DNA of 6,473 nucleotides from Syntrophaceae bacterium UBA5764 (GTDB taxonomy: Bacteria; Desulfobacterota; Syntrophia; Syntrophales; Smithellaceae): positions 6,263 to 12,735 of the forward strand of contig DIEW01000071.1 of NCBI GenBank assembly GCA_002418825.1, in the 5' to 3' direction. The translations under genes and the position numbers were made by a program. Position 1 is the first letter of the stretch; every line of letters starts with the position of its first letter. A model generated the notes under the pieces. It was not told the DNA's origin, searched no databases, and worked only from the letters and a program-made list of their open reading frames with translations. Shown here piece after piece: positions 1 through 5,612 of this stretch.

Positions 1-23
1 AACCTACTGATTAAGAGTCAGTT
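1..23 (-). tRNA. tRNA-Lys(CTT) fragment: anticodon arm, part of the attachment site
   Basis: Read on the minus strand this is a 5-bp anticodon stem (ACTGA/TCAGT) closing the seven-base loop CTCTTAA, whose anticodon CTT reads lysine codon AAG, followed by the variable-region bases AGGTT. After position 23 the sequence no longer looks like a tRNA, because no D-arm follows. It is therefore the 3' half of a tRNA gene and not a working gene. Together with the tRNA 3' end at 6450-6473 it outlines the att identity segment of the element. Strand exchange by tyrosine integrases often falls in the anticodon loop, so the crossover may lie within about 7-20. The exact crossover cannot be seen here. Confidence 0.8.
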
Positions 24-58
24 TTATACAGTATTTCAATAAAATAATTAATTTTCAC

Positions 59-87
59 TTGACTTAATTTCCTTTAATATTTATGAT
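59..87 (+). promoter_or_regulatory. sigma70-type promoter of the integrase gene
   Basis: TTGACT (59-64) and TATGAT (82-87) are separated by exactly 17 bases, close to the consensus for both boxes. Transcription would start near 94, leaving a 5' UTR of about 120 bases. That UTR carries the repeats at 126-143 and 149-167, so integrase or Xis bound there could repress integrase transcription. This control is inferred. Confidence 0.7.
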
Positions 88-125
88 ACTTACATGACCA
101 CAAGCGAGCATTGATGTTAATCCAC

Positions 126-143
126 TTTCACGCTGTTTCACGC
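126..143. repeat. Direct repeat TTTCACGC x2, possible recombination-protein site
   Basis: TTTCACGC occurs at 126-133 and again at 136-143, so the two copies lie one helical turn (10 bp) apart. They sit between the integrase promoter and the GTTAGC pair. Side-by-side sites in phase suit an excisionase or a second integrase site, but nothing in the sequence identifies the ligand. Confidence 0.45.
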
Positions 144-148
144 ATCAT

Positions 149-167
149 GTTAGCTATAGGTTAGCAC
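149..167. repeat. Left arm: paired GTTAGC repeats, probable integrase arm-type sites
   Basis: GTTAGC occurs at 149-154 and 160-165 with an 11-bp period, the second copy followed by AC. The same arrangement, in the same orientation and period, occurs at the opposite end at 6386-6404. Paired direct repeats about 11 bp apart on both sides of the crossover region are the usual form of arm-type sites bound by the N-terminal domain of tyrosine integrases. Their position about 130 bp from the att fragment fits that role. Confidence 0.6.
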
Positions 168-215
168 GGCAAGACTTACTAACTAATAAAAAGTTTTAAA
201 AAAGAGGTTATCAAA

Positions 216-1376
216 ATGGCCAAACGGGAAAAAACAAAATTTGTCGGCGTCTATCGCAGAGAAGCCACTGGACGGATTTTCAAGGGCAAGCCTGATGTTT
301 GTTTTGATATTGCTTATCGCGACAAAAATCAAAAATTGACATGGGAAAAAGTGGGCTGGTTAAGTGAAGGCTATTCTGAAAAACTTGCGGATAATGTCCG
401 CAGTGAAAGGTTACGCGCTATCAGGCACGGCCAGGACTTACCACAAGAGAAAAAGCGGACTCCACTCTTTAGAACTGTATGGGAAAAATATCTTTTGTGG
501 GCGTCCACTAACAAGGCCAGAGGCGCGCGAGATGATATTTCATTGTTCAAAAACTGCCTTGAACAAACACTGGCCGAAAAGAGATTAAACGAAATATCGG
601 CCTTTGACCTGGAAAGACTAAAATCAAGCTTATTAAAAAAAGGCTATGCACCGGCAACGGTAAAACATTGCCTTGTCTTGATCCGGCAGATTTACAATAA
701 GGCCTTGACGTGGGGAATGTATCAAGGCACTAATCCAGTTAAGGGCGTTAAAATGCCTTCAATCCAAAATCAAAAAACGCGCTTTTTATCGCGTGAACAA
801 GCTGAAAAACTACTAGACTCATTATCGGAAATGACACGGCCAGACCTCCACGACATGACACTTTTAAGCCTCCACACTGGCATGCGAGCCGGTGAAATCT
901 TTAATTTACGCGGCAATGCTCTTGACTTTCAAAATGACATTATCCGTATAGTTGACCCTAAAAATAAAAAAACGCGCCACGCATATATGACAAAAAAAGT
1001 CAGGGAAATGCTTTTAAAACGAAAGCCGGACGCACCGGAAAAATTTGTATTTCCTGACAGGAACGGAAAAAAGATTGTTTCCATATCAAAGAGATTTTTT
1101 GAGATAATTAAAAAGCTTGGTTTTAATGAAGGCCTTACAGACACGCGGCAAACAATTACCTTTCATTCGCTACGACATACATTCGCTTCATGGTTAGCCA
1201 CGCAAGGTGAAAGCTTAATCACAATCCGCGATCTGCTAGGCCACAAAACAACGGCCATGACCGAACGCTATAGCCACTTAATCGCAGATCATAAACGACG
1301 CGCGGCGGAGCTATTGGAGGATAATTTTACTAATGGGAATAAAATCGCTAAAATAAATAACATTAAAAGTATTTAG
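216..1376 (+). CDS. int: Tyrosine-family site-specific integrase
   Basis: This 386-residue recombinase should insert the element at, and excise it from, the tRNA-Lys site. The N-terminal ~75 residues (VYRREATGRIFKGKPDVCFD, then a basic region) probably bind the arm sites. Residues ~83-180 form the SAM-like core-binding domain, and ~190-360 the catalytic domain. All catalytic residues are visible: R224 in TGMRAGE, a lysine at about 252 in KNKKTRHAY, H317 and R320 in HSLRHT, H343 in LGH, and the nucleophile Y352 in TERYSHL. The length is normal for phage or island integrases, so the gene looks intact. The ATG is preceded by GAGG (204-207) at 8 bases. It sits next to the att fragment and has its own promoter. 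Unlike canonical PICIs, it is transcribed in the same direction as the rest of the element. No clear terminator follows it. Confidence 0.95.
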   Translation: MAKREKTKFVGVYRREATGRIFKGKPDVCFDIAYRDKNQKLTWEKVGWLSEGYSEKLADNVRSERLRAIRHGQDLPQEKKRTPLFRTVWEKYLLWASTNKARGARDDISLFKNCLEQTLAEKRLNEISAFDLERLKSSLLKKGYAPATVKHCLVLIRQIYNKALTWGMYQGTNPVKGVKMPSIQNQKTRFLSREQAEKLLDSLSEMTRPDLHDMTLLSLHTGMRAGEIFNLRGNALDFQNDIIRIVDPKNKKTRHAYMTKKVREMLLKRKPDAPEKFVFPDRNGKKIVSISKRFFEIIKKLGFNEGLTDTRQTITFHSLRHTFASWLATQGESLITIRDLLGHKTTAMTERYSHLIADHKRRAAELLEDNFTNGNKIAKINNIKSI

Positions 1377-1412
1377 ATTTATTAGTATTATAATTTTAGC
1401 AAATAATTTTTC

Positions 1413-1460
1413 ATGCAAAACTTGACTTTTTTGCATTGTCTAATTAATAATAATGCAAAA
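1413..1460 (+). promoter_or_regulatory. Promoter with overlapping operator-like inverted repeats
   Basis: TTGACT (1422-1427) is followed after 17 bases by TAATAA (1445-1450), a plausible sigma70 promoter with a start near 1457. The octamer ATGCAAAA lies at 1413-1420 and 1453-1460, and its complement TTTTGCAT at 1429-1436. The first inverted pair is centred on the -35 box. The second pair (9-bp arms TTTTGCATT/AATGCAAAA, 14-base spacer) is centred on the -10 box. A dimeric protein bound at either pair would block polymerase. The regulator could be the AlpA-like protein encoded downstream or a host or helper repressor; no dedicated repressor gene is in the window. Confidence 0.6.
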
Positions 1461-1644
1461 TAGATGTTCTTTTAAAAACTGAAAAAAGATTTACCAAGAT
1501 TTTGCGCGCGACGAACTGACCGCACTCTTTAGAGGCGGTGGAAACCTTAGGCGGTTTGGGAATAGCGCTAAAACTGGTTTGATAGATATCGGCCAGGCAA
1601 GAAGTGACGAGCTTAAACAATCACTAATTGTCTGGCCTTTTTTT
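1457..1644 (+). ncRNA. Candidate structured leader RNA / attenuator of the replication operon
   Basis: A transcript from the 1422-1450 promoter to the 1638-1644 T run would be about 188 nt. ACCGC (1519-1523) and CTC pair with GAG and GCGGT (1532-1539) around loop TTTA. AAACC (1542-1546) pairs with GGTTT (1553-1557). GGCGGT occurs twice (1534-1539, 1550-1555), so ACCGC has two possible partners, as in a switch. CTGG (1574-1577) could pair with CCAG (1593-1596) inside the terminator stem, a weak possible anti-terminator. It may be a leader controlling readthrough or a stand-alone small RNA. I recognise no known riboswitch. The pairings were found by eye only. Confidence 0.45.
1591..1644 (+). 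terminator. Intrinsic terminator upstream of the AlpA/Xis-like gene
   Basis: GGCCAGGCAA (1591-1600) pairs over all 10 bases with TTGTCTGGCC (1628-1637), with one G-U pair. A second inner stem AGTGA/TCACT (1603-1607, 1621-1625) stacks above it. Seven T residues follow at 1638-1644. It stands between the leader promoter and the start of the replication operon, so xis and rep would be expressed only when transcription passes it, unless there is an unseen promoter in the last 24 bases. Confidence 0.75.
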
Positions 1645-1668
1645 GTGCCAGACGGAAAGGCAAAAAAA

Positions 1669-1866
1669 ATGGATAAGAAGATTTTAAACACACGCGACGC
1701 GGCCGAATTTTTAACAGTGTCACCCGGAACTTTGCAAAACTGGCGCTCACAGAAAATGGGATTGCCTTATCACAAGATTGGAGGCCGGGTTGTTTATTTT
1801 GCCGACGAATTAGAAAAATTCGCACGGGGCGGTGAAGTTAAAATCCACAGCCTCCGCAAGCGTTAA
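1669..1866 (+). CDS. Small HTH DNA-binding protein, excisionase/AlpA-like
   Basis: This 65-residue protein has a winged-helix or MerR-type fold of the HTH_17/excisionase group. Residues 6-16 (LNTRDAAEFLT) and 18-27 form the helix-turn-helix, the tryptophan of LQNWR lies in the recognition helix, and GLPYHKIGGRVVYFADELEKF (31-51) is the wing followed by the typical closing helix. The tail is basic. Such proteins either bend att DNA during excision (Xis) or activate satellite promoters (AlpA of P4 and Gram-negative PICIs). The sequence alone does not decide which. I chose the ATG at 1669 over an upstream in-frame start at 1579 because GGAAAGG (1654-1660) lies 8 bases before it and the upstream codons overlap the terminator hairpin. 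It is 18 bases from rep and probably forms an operon with it. Confidence 0.8.
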   Translation: MDKKILNTRDAAEFLTVSPGTLQNWRSQKMGLPYHKIGGRVVYFADELEKFARGGEVKIHSLRKR

Positions 1867-1884
1867 GGGGAGGTAGTGGACGCC

Positions 1885-3513
1885 ATGAATTACCAAATTG
1901 AGCCATTCATTAAAAACATTTCCGGCCTTGCACCTTCACACCTTGAAGATTTGCGGGAGTCGGGATTGAAGGATGAAACAATTCAAGAGGCGGGATTTAA
2001 GTCAGTCCCGCCGCGCCTGATTAATAAAATACTGGGCTTCAATGCGCAAATTGATTCATTGATCGAGATACCGTATCCGGGTGCTGATTTTTCAAGATAT
2101 AAATTGTTTCCGCCGTTGACTGATCGCGAGGGGCACAGCATAAAATACTTTCAGGCCAAAGACTCCGCGCCGCGCCTCTACGTGCCCTCCGGCTTTGATT
2201 GCACAGCTCCACTTTGGCGCATAACCGAAGGTGAAAAGAAAAGCCTCAAAGCTACGCAAGACGGCCTTAATTGCCTAGGCCTTGGCGGTATATGGAACTT
2301 TGCCTCTAAGAACGCACACGGACAGCCGGAACTTATTCCCGATCTTCAAAATATACCTTGGAAAAATAAAACCGTTGAGATTGTCCCGGACGCGGATTTT
2401 ACAACAAACGATCATGTAAAGCGCGCTGTTTATCGCTTTGCTCAATTACTTGAAGCGGAAGGCGCGAAAATTTTTATAGTTGAATTGCCGGACGGATTAA
2501 AGCTCGATGATTTTTTGTGTCAGCACACCGCCGCCGATTTTGAGAAGCTCCCACGTTTAACGTGCCATGTGAAAGAGTTTGAAGAAACAAAACTTGCTGA
2601 AGCTAAAAAGCTAACCATTCAAGACATAATACTTTCAACGAGTGATCTTCAGAGAATTAGCTTTCCGCCAAAAAAGGAATATATCAATCCGTTAATCAAA
2701 GAAGGTCAAATCATTTTAATATCTGGTTGGCGCGGAGTTGGTAAAACATGGTTTGCGCTATCATTAGCGAACGCGAACACAACGGGGAAACGCTTCGGCC
2801 ATTGGGAAATTATCAATTCAGTGCCTTGGCTATATCTTGACGGTGAAATGGCTATTCAAGATATTCAGGAACGCTATAAACAATTAAATCCGTCCGGTGA
2901 AGAAAAAGCACCGCTTTATTTTTATTCGGAGGCATACGCAAATCATTTAGGTTTGCCATGTGCTTCTCTTGTCAATCCAGAATGGCGGGATAATTTTAAA
3001 AGTGTTTTGTTAAGCAAGGGAATTAAAACAGCTGTATTTGATAATATCGCCTCGCTTGCGCCGGGAATTGATGAAAATTCTAAAAAGGATTGGGATCCGA
3101 TTAACCAATATCTTCTTGACCTCCGCTTTAATGGAATAACTTCCGTTTTACTTCATCATGTAAATAAAGAAGGCGGTCAGCGCGGAACTTCAGCGCGAGA
3201 AGATAATATTGATTTATCAATAATGTTAAAACAGCCGTCCGGTTATTTGCCAGAGGCAGGGGCGGATTTCATCGCCTCGTTTTCAAAGGCGCGTGTAGCA
3301 TACGCCGATTTGAATAAGCTTCAGGACGTTCGCTTTACGTTAACCGAAATGGACGGAGATTTAACTTGGGAATGGCGCAACGTAAAGGCCGAAATCAAGC
3401 AAGAAGTCTTAAGAATGATAGATCAAGGCATGGATTACAAGGATATTGCCTCGGAGCTTGGCATTTCAAAGGGGCGCATTAGCCAGATTAAGGCGGCGGA
3501 AGGTAAAAAATAG
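1885..3513 (+). CDS. Replication protein: TOPRIM primase-like domain plus RecA-fold helicase/ATPase and C-terminal HTH
   Basis: The protein has 542 residues. Residues ~1-100 are a primase-type N-terminal region. Residues ~112-215 are a TOPRIM-like (DUF3854-type) domain: its acidic residues are in ITEGEKK (E115, E117) and in PDAD (D169, D171). Residues ~265-495 are a RepA/AAA_25-type RecA fold with Walker A GWRGVGKT (K287, T288), the LYLDGEM motif, Walker B TAVFDN (D386) and the LLHHVNKEGGQRGTS segment of hexameric helicases. Residues ~508-540 are a helix-turn-helix (DIASELGISKGRISQIK). This is the architecture of satellite and plasmid initiator-helicases, and the iteron origin lies directly behind the gene. 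The ATG at 1885 suits the GGAGGT site at 1869-1874. A GTG at 1876 is too close to that site. It probably melts the origin and primes replication of the excised circle; the binding is inferred. Confidence 0.88.
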   Translation: MNYQIEPFIKNISGLAPSHLEDLRESGLKDETIQEAGFKSVPPRLINKILGFNAQIDSLIEIPYPGADFSRYKLFPPLTDREGHSIKYFQAKDSAPRLYVPSGFDCTAPLWRITEGEKKSLKATQDGLNCLGLGGIWNFASKNAHGQPELIPDLQNIPWKNKTVEIVPDADFTTNDHVKRAVYRFAQLLEAEGAKIFIVELPDGLKLDDFLCQHTAADFEKLPRLTCHVKEFEETKLAEAKKLTIQDIILSTSDLQRISFPPKKEYINPLIKEGQIILISGWRGVGKTWFALSLANANTTGKRFGHWEIINSVPWLYLDGEMAIQDIQERYKQLNPSGEEKAPLYFYSEAYANHLGLPCASLVNPEWRDNFKSVLLSKGIKTAVFDNIASLAPGIDENSKKDWDPINQYLLDLRFNGITSVLLHHVNKEGGQRGTSAREDNIDLSIMLKQPSGYLPEAGADFIASFSKARVAYADLNKLQDVRFTLTEMDGDLTWEWRNVKAEIKQEVLRMIDQGMDYKDIASELGISKGRISQIKAAEGKK

Positions 3514-3520
3514 ACGCGAA

Positions 3521-3716
3521 AAAACTAAACAAAGAGCTAAACGGACGACTAAACGGCATAAACGAAAAATCGTTTAGTGACGACTAAACGGAGCTAAACG
3601 GAGGGGCGTTTTATTAAATATAATAAGTGGTTAAGTGTTTAGTAGTAACTAAACAGGCCTAAACGGTCTAGTTTAGTTTAGTCCCCCCCGTAGGGGGGCT
3701 AAACACTAAACGGAAG
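3521..3716. other. Replication origin with two iteron clusters flanking an AT-rich core
   Basis: The hexamer CTAAAC, often extended to CTAAACGG, occurs on the + strand at 3525, 3537, 3549, 3584, 3594, 3649, 3659, 3699 and 3706, and as GTTTAG at 3572, 3637, 3671 and 3676. A degenerate copy (TAAACG) lies at 3559. That is 13 exact copies in about 190 bases, many 10 or 12 bases apart. The left cluster (3525-3601) and right cluster (3637-3713) flank an AT-rich stretch at 3609-3634, the expected melting region. The layout and position directly after the helicase gene match the origins of SaPI-type satellites, where the Rep protein binds the iterons. The Rep C-terminal HTH is the obvious candidate ligand. 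Confidence 0.85.
3671..3711. repeat. GC-rich palindrome built from iterons at the right of the origin
   Basis: GTTTAG (3676-3681), a single T, and CCCCCC (3683-3688) pair with GGGGGG (3693-3698) and CTAAAC (3699-3704) around the loop CGTA. This gives a 12-bp stem with one bulge. The flanking GTTTAG at 3671 and CTAAAC at 3706 could lengthen it. No T run follows, so it is a poor terminator. As DNA it could extrude a cruciform or serve as a strand-initiation or replication-arrest site. Confidence 0.6.
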
Positions 3717-3757
3717 CTAGAAAGTAAATGATAAAACTTGCTCCAAAGGTGAAAAAT

Positions 3758-4012
3758 ATGAACCTCCAACAGAAAATAAAAAAAGTGGCCGACGCCACGC
3801 GCGGCATGAAGGGCTTATTCCAGGCGGACATCATTCATAAAGAAGGTTGTCCGGCGCGAAGCACCGGAAACATAATCGCCTGTAATTGCGATTTTACGGT
3901 CACTGTTAAGCGCAAAAACAGTGACAAAACAGAGAGCGCGGAAAAGCAACAAGTTAGCAATAAGTTAGCAAAGCGGATTAATGAGAAAAGCAAAAAGGAC
4001 ATAAGATATTGA
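3758..4012 (+). CDS. Small basic protein with a Cys/His cluster, function unknown
   Basis: The protein has 84 residues and I do not recognise it with certainty. The centre carries HKEGCPARSTGNIIACNCDF: one histidine, one CP cysteine and a CxC pair, arranged like a small zinc-binding site. Short phage proteins with a similar H..CP....C.C pattern exist, but their roles are unknown to me. The C-terminal third is lysine-rich and probably disordered or nucleic-acid binding. I chose the ATG at 3758 because AAAGGTG (3746-3752) lies well placed before it. A start at 3728 would add 10 residues and has a weaker site, but is possible. The gene follows the origin, so it could be a replication accessory or regulator. 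Two GTTAGC repeats (3953-3970) lie within its 3' end. Confidence 0.6.
   Translation: MNLQQKIKKVADATRGMKGLFQADIIHKEGCPARSTGNIIACNCDFTVTVKRKNSDKTESAEKQQVSNKLAKRINEKSKKDIRY
3953..3970. repeat. Internal GTTAGC pair with the same 11-bp period as the att arms
   Basis: GTTAGCA occurs at 3953-3959 and 3964-3970, with the same period and orientation as the pairs at 149-167 and 6386-6404. It lies inside the 3' part of a gene, so it may be a chance match or a coding by-product (codons for VSNKLA), but the exact phase is notable. Confidence 0.35.
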
Positions 4013-4031
4013 ATATAAAGCAGAATAAACA

Positions 4032-4078
4032 GGTATTTTTATAAATACTTACTGACTAATAATCAGATAGTATATACA
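4032..4078 (+). promoter_or_regulatory. Possible promoter with inverted repeats before the packaging-side genes
   Basis: TTACTG (4049-4054) and TATACA (4073-4078) are 18 bases apart, an imperfect sigma70 match in a very AT-rich gap. Just upstream GTATTT/AAATAC (about 4033-4048) form an inverted repeat, and TACTGA with TCAGATAGTA (4048-4071) makes a second, imperfect one overlapping the promoter. If real, it would drive the 231-residue gene and terS separately from rep. Satellite activators of the AlpA type act at such places, but the link is inference. Confidence 0.35.
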
Positions 4079-4108
4079 AATAAAACAATGAAAAAAGGAT
4101 ATTTATTA

Positions 4109-4144
4109 ATGAAAATAGAAACTTACACACGAAAGGGGAAATAA
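4109..4144 (+). CDS. Possible leader peptide upstream of the 231-residue protein
   Basis: An ATG at 4109, preceded by AAGGA at 4095-4099, opens an 11-codon frame (MKIETYTRKGK) ending at TAA 4142-4144. An in-frame ATG at 4088 would give 18 codons. The frame contains the ribosome site (AAAGGGG) of the next gene and stops 2 bases before its start, which would permit translational coupling. It is short enough to be chance. Confidence 0.2.
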   Translation: MKIETYTRKGK

Positions 4145-4146
4145 TT

Positions 4147-4842
4147 ATGAAACCAATGGGAAAGTTATTCACAAGCACGGTATTTGAAGGCCTTAGGGAG
4201 TCCGCCGGAATATATGGCGACGATCAAGCGTTGTTGCACCTTGGCGCGGTACTATTAAAGGCGACGGAGGCATGGTCAGCTTTTGAAGATTTTATTGCAA
4301 GGCCGCACCCGTCAACGGATAAAGGCAAACACAAGCTAGCAGTCGAAGCAAAGGCCAAGGCACTTTGGGAAAAATTTATTAAAGAATATGACACGGCCAA
4401 GGAACATCTTGCACAGCGTCACGGTGAAATTGATAAGATCGTTGACGCGAGATTAGGAATAGTAACCGCTAAAGAGCGGCCTCTTGAAGCTATGGAAATT
4501 AGAACCTCACTAAAAGGCATTTCAAGAGATGAGCGAGTGACGCGCCTTCAGCAAGCAATTGCGAATAATGATAGCTCTATAATGGGAGCGGTATTTAGTA
4601 ACCATGCCTTTATTTCCGGCTTTACTGAAGGTCAATATAGGCAATACAGACAAAGCGCGGCTTTAAAAAATGCACCTGAAGAAATGAAATTAAAAAGCGT
4701 TTTGAACCATGCAAACGATTTGCTCGACTCACAGTTTGGCCGGATAAAAGAAGGTATTTTAGGCGTGACAAACAAGTCAATTAACCGCCTTGCAGACGCG
4801 GCAGATAAAGCAAGCGAGCGATTGTCAAAGGCTATGCAATAA
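4147..4842 (+). CDS. Unrecognised helical phage-type protein, 231 residues
   Basis: I cannot assign a function. It is predicted soluble, with no signal peptide or membrane segment and no cysteine, rich in Ala, Lys and Glu, and largely helical. Residues ~20-110 look like long amphipathic helices (ALLHLGAVLLKATEAWSAFE, then the KAKALWEKFIKEYDTAKEHL region). Residues ~115-175 carry EIRTSLKGISRDERVTRLQQ, a run NNDSSIMGAV and FISGFTEGQYRQYR. I recall a similar succession (EIR..L, gD...l.AVL, lSGl) in unannotated prophage proteins, but cannot verify it. The start has a strong AAAGGGGAAA ribosome site. It lies before the stem-loop region and terS, so a role in packaging, capsid redirection or helper interference is possible but unsupported. 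Confidence 0.75.
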   Translation: MKPMGKLFTSTVFEGLRESAGIYGDDQALLHLGAVLLKATEAWSAFEDFIARPHPSTDKGKHKLAVEAKAKALWEKFIKEYDTAKEHLAQRHGEIDKIVDARLGIVTAKERPLEAMEIRTSLKGISRDERVTRLQQAIANNDSSIMGAVFSNHAFISGFTEGQYRQYRQSAALKNAPEEMKLKSVLNHANDLLDSQFGRIKEGILGVTNKSINRLADAADKASERLSKAMQ

Positions 4843-4849
4843 TGTTCAT

Positions 4850-4940
4850 GGCGTCCGGCTTAAGCCACCGGGCGGATTGCGGACTGGTAACCCGCAGTCG
4901 TGCAGGGCTTTACTCCCAACAAGTAGAGCCTTGCACCTCC
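4850..4940 (+). other. Cluster of three stem-loops before terS: structured RNA or packaging-site candidate
   Basis: This GC-rich stretch stands out from its surroundings. CCGG 4855-4858 pairs with CCGG 4868-4871. TGCGG 4878-4882 pairs with CCGCA 4892-4896. The third stem, 4900-4914 with 4922-4936, pairs over 15 consecutive bases with two G-U pairs and a seven-base loop CCCAACA. No T run follows the third hairpin, so it is not a normal terminator. The 164-base gap 4843-5006 contains no credible gene. Being next to terS, a cos/pac-like site is one reading; a translational or stability element for terS mRNA is another. Confidence 0.5.
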
Positions 4941-5006
4941 TCTATTTACATGGCTTCAGAAAACTGAACACGGAAAACAATAAGCTTTAATAAGGAGAAA
5001 ACAAAA

Positions 5007-5612
5007 ATGGACATAGAAAAATCAGAATTTGAAATTACAGATAAAATGCGTCAATTCGTTGACGAATATTTAATCGACTTGAACGGCACGCAAGCGGCAA
5101 TTCGCGCCGGATACAGTGAAAGCACAGCGCAAGAACAATCCAGTCAGCTTTTAGCTAGGCCGGACATTAGGGCGTTGATTGAGCAAGCTCAAAAAGATAG
5201 AGTTGATCGCGTGCAAATAAATCAAGATACGACGGTCAACGAGCTTAAGACGATTGCGTTTAGTGACGTTGCCGATTTTGTCATTGTTAAAGAAGGCGGC
5301 GTTATTGAACAGCGTCCTTTTAATGAATTGAAAAAAGAGCAAACTCGTTGCGTAAAAAAAATTAAACAAACCGTCAGGACTGCTCAAAGCTCCGATGGAG
5401 CAGTCATTCATCAAACGGCAGTTTTAGAACTTGAGCTTTACGATAAAGTTAAAAGTTTGGAACTTTTAGGCCGACATCTTGGCATTTTTAATGACAAGCT
5501 CACGTTAGACGGGGCTTTGCCTTTGCAGATTGTTTTTGAAGTAGCTCCACAAGTCGCGGACGTTATAGTCACACGCGGCCAAGGCAGAGAACAAAAGAAG
5601 CTTCAGGCATGA
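5007..5612 (+). CDS. terS: Phage terminase small subunit (TerS)
   Basis: This 201-residue protein matches the Terminase_2 family of small terminase subunits, which bind the pac or cos site and recruit the large subunit to load DNA into proheads. Residues 8-63 are the DNA-binding helix-turn-helix domain, with the hallmark FVDEYLIDLNGTQAAIRAGY and LLARPDIRALI. Residues ~64-100 are the linker and oligomerisation region (TVNELKTIAFSDVADFV). Residues ~145-164 are the conserved closing helix (YDKVKSLELLGRHLGIFNDK). The C-terminal ~37 residues are unlike the core and may contact the large subunit. The start has AAGGAG (4992-4997) at 9 bases. The family length is normal. No large terminase is present, so it must work with a helper phage's TerL; this is the strongest hint that the element is a phage satellite. 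Its TGA stop overlaps the first of three repeats. Confidence 0.92.
   Translation: MDIEKSEFEITDKMRQFVDEYLIDLNGTQAAIRAGYSESTAQEQSSQLLARPDIRALIEQAQKDRVDRVQINQDTTVNELKTIAFSDVADFVIVKEGGVIEQRPFNELKKEQTRCVKKIKQTVRTAQSSDGAVIHQTAVLELELYDKVKSLELLGRHLGIFNDKLTLDGALPLQIVFEVAPQVADVIVTRGQGREQKKLQA

Larger units (their letters stand above)
1377..1668 (+). other. Gene-free leader region between int and the replication operon
   Basis: These 292 bases hold no convincing gene. They contain a promoter with overlapping inverted repeats (1413-1460), an RNA able to form several hairpins (1519-1557), and a strong intrinsic terminator (1591-1644) placed 24 bases before the next start codon. An open frame runs through 1579-1668 into the next gene, but its codons overlap the terminator hairpin and lack a ribosome site, so I treat it as leader. 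Confidence 0.7.

Noticed and set aside
364..588. 74-codon + strand frame within int
   Set aside because: It lies wholly inside the integrase in another frame; the integrase reading is certain.
929..1144. Minus-strand frames inside int, the leader, terS and the repeat region
   Set aside because: All are antisense shadows of + strand genes or repeats, without ribosome sites or recognisable protein features.
1579..1668. Longer N-terminus for the HTH protein (start at 1579)
   Set aside because: The added codons span the intrinsic terminator hairpin and T run, there is no ribosome site at 1579, and the HTH domain begins right after the ATG at 1669, which has a good site.
3683..3704. Intrinsic terminator of rep from the C6/G6 hairpin
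   Set aside because: No T run follows the stem; the iteron arms and position fit an origin structure better.
4878..4896. tRNA-Thr (loop CTGGTAA looks like a GGT anticodon loop)
   Set aside because: The stem has a mismatch next to the loop, and no T-loop GTTCRA, D-arm or acceptor stem can be built around it.
4790..4990. 66-codon open frame overlapping the end of the 231-residue gene
   Set aside because: It overlaps a real gene out of frame, runs through the stem-loop region, has no ribosome site and an implausible composition.
5257..5268. Iteron-like CGTTTAGTGACG inside terS
   Set aside because: It encodes the conserved AFSDV stretch of TerS and is isolated, so the match to the origin repeat is probably chance.
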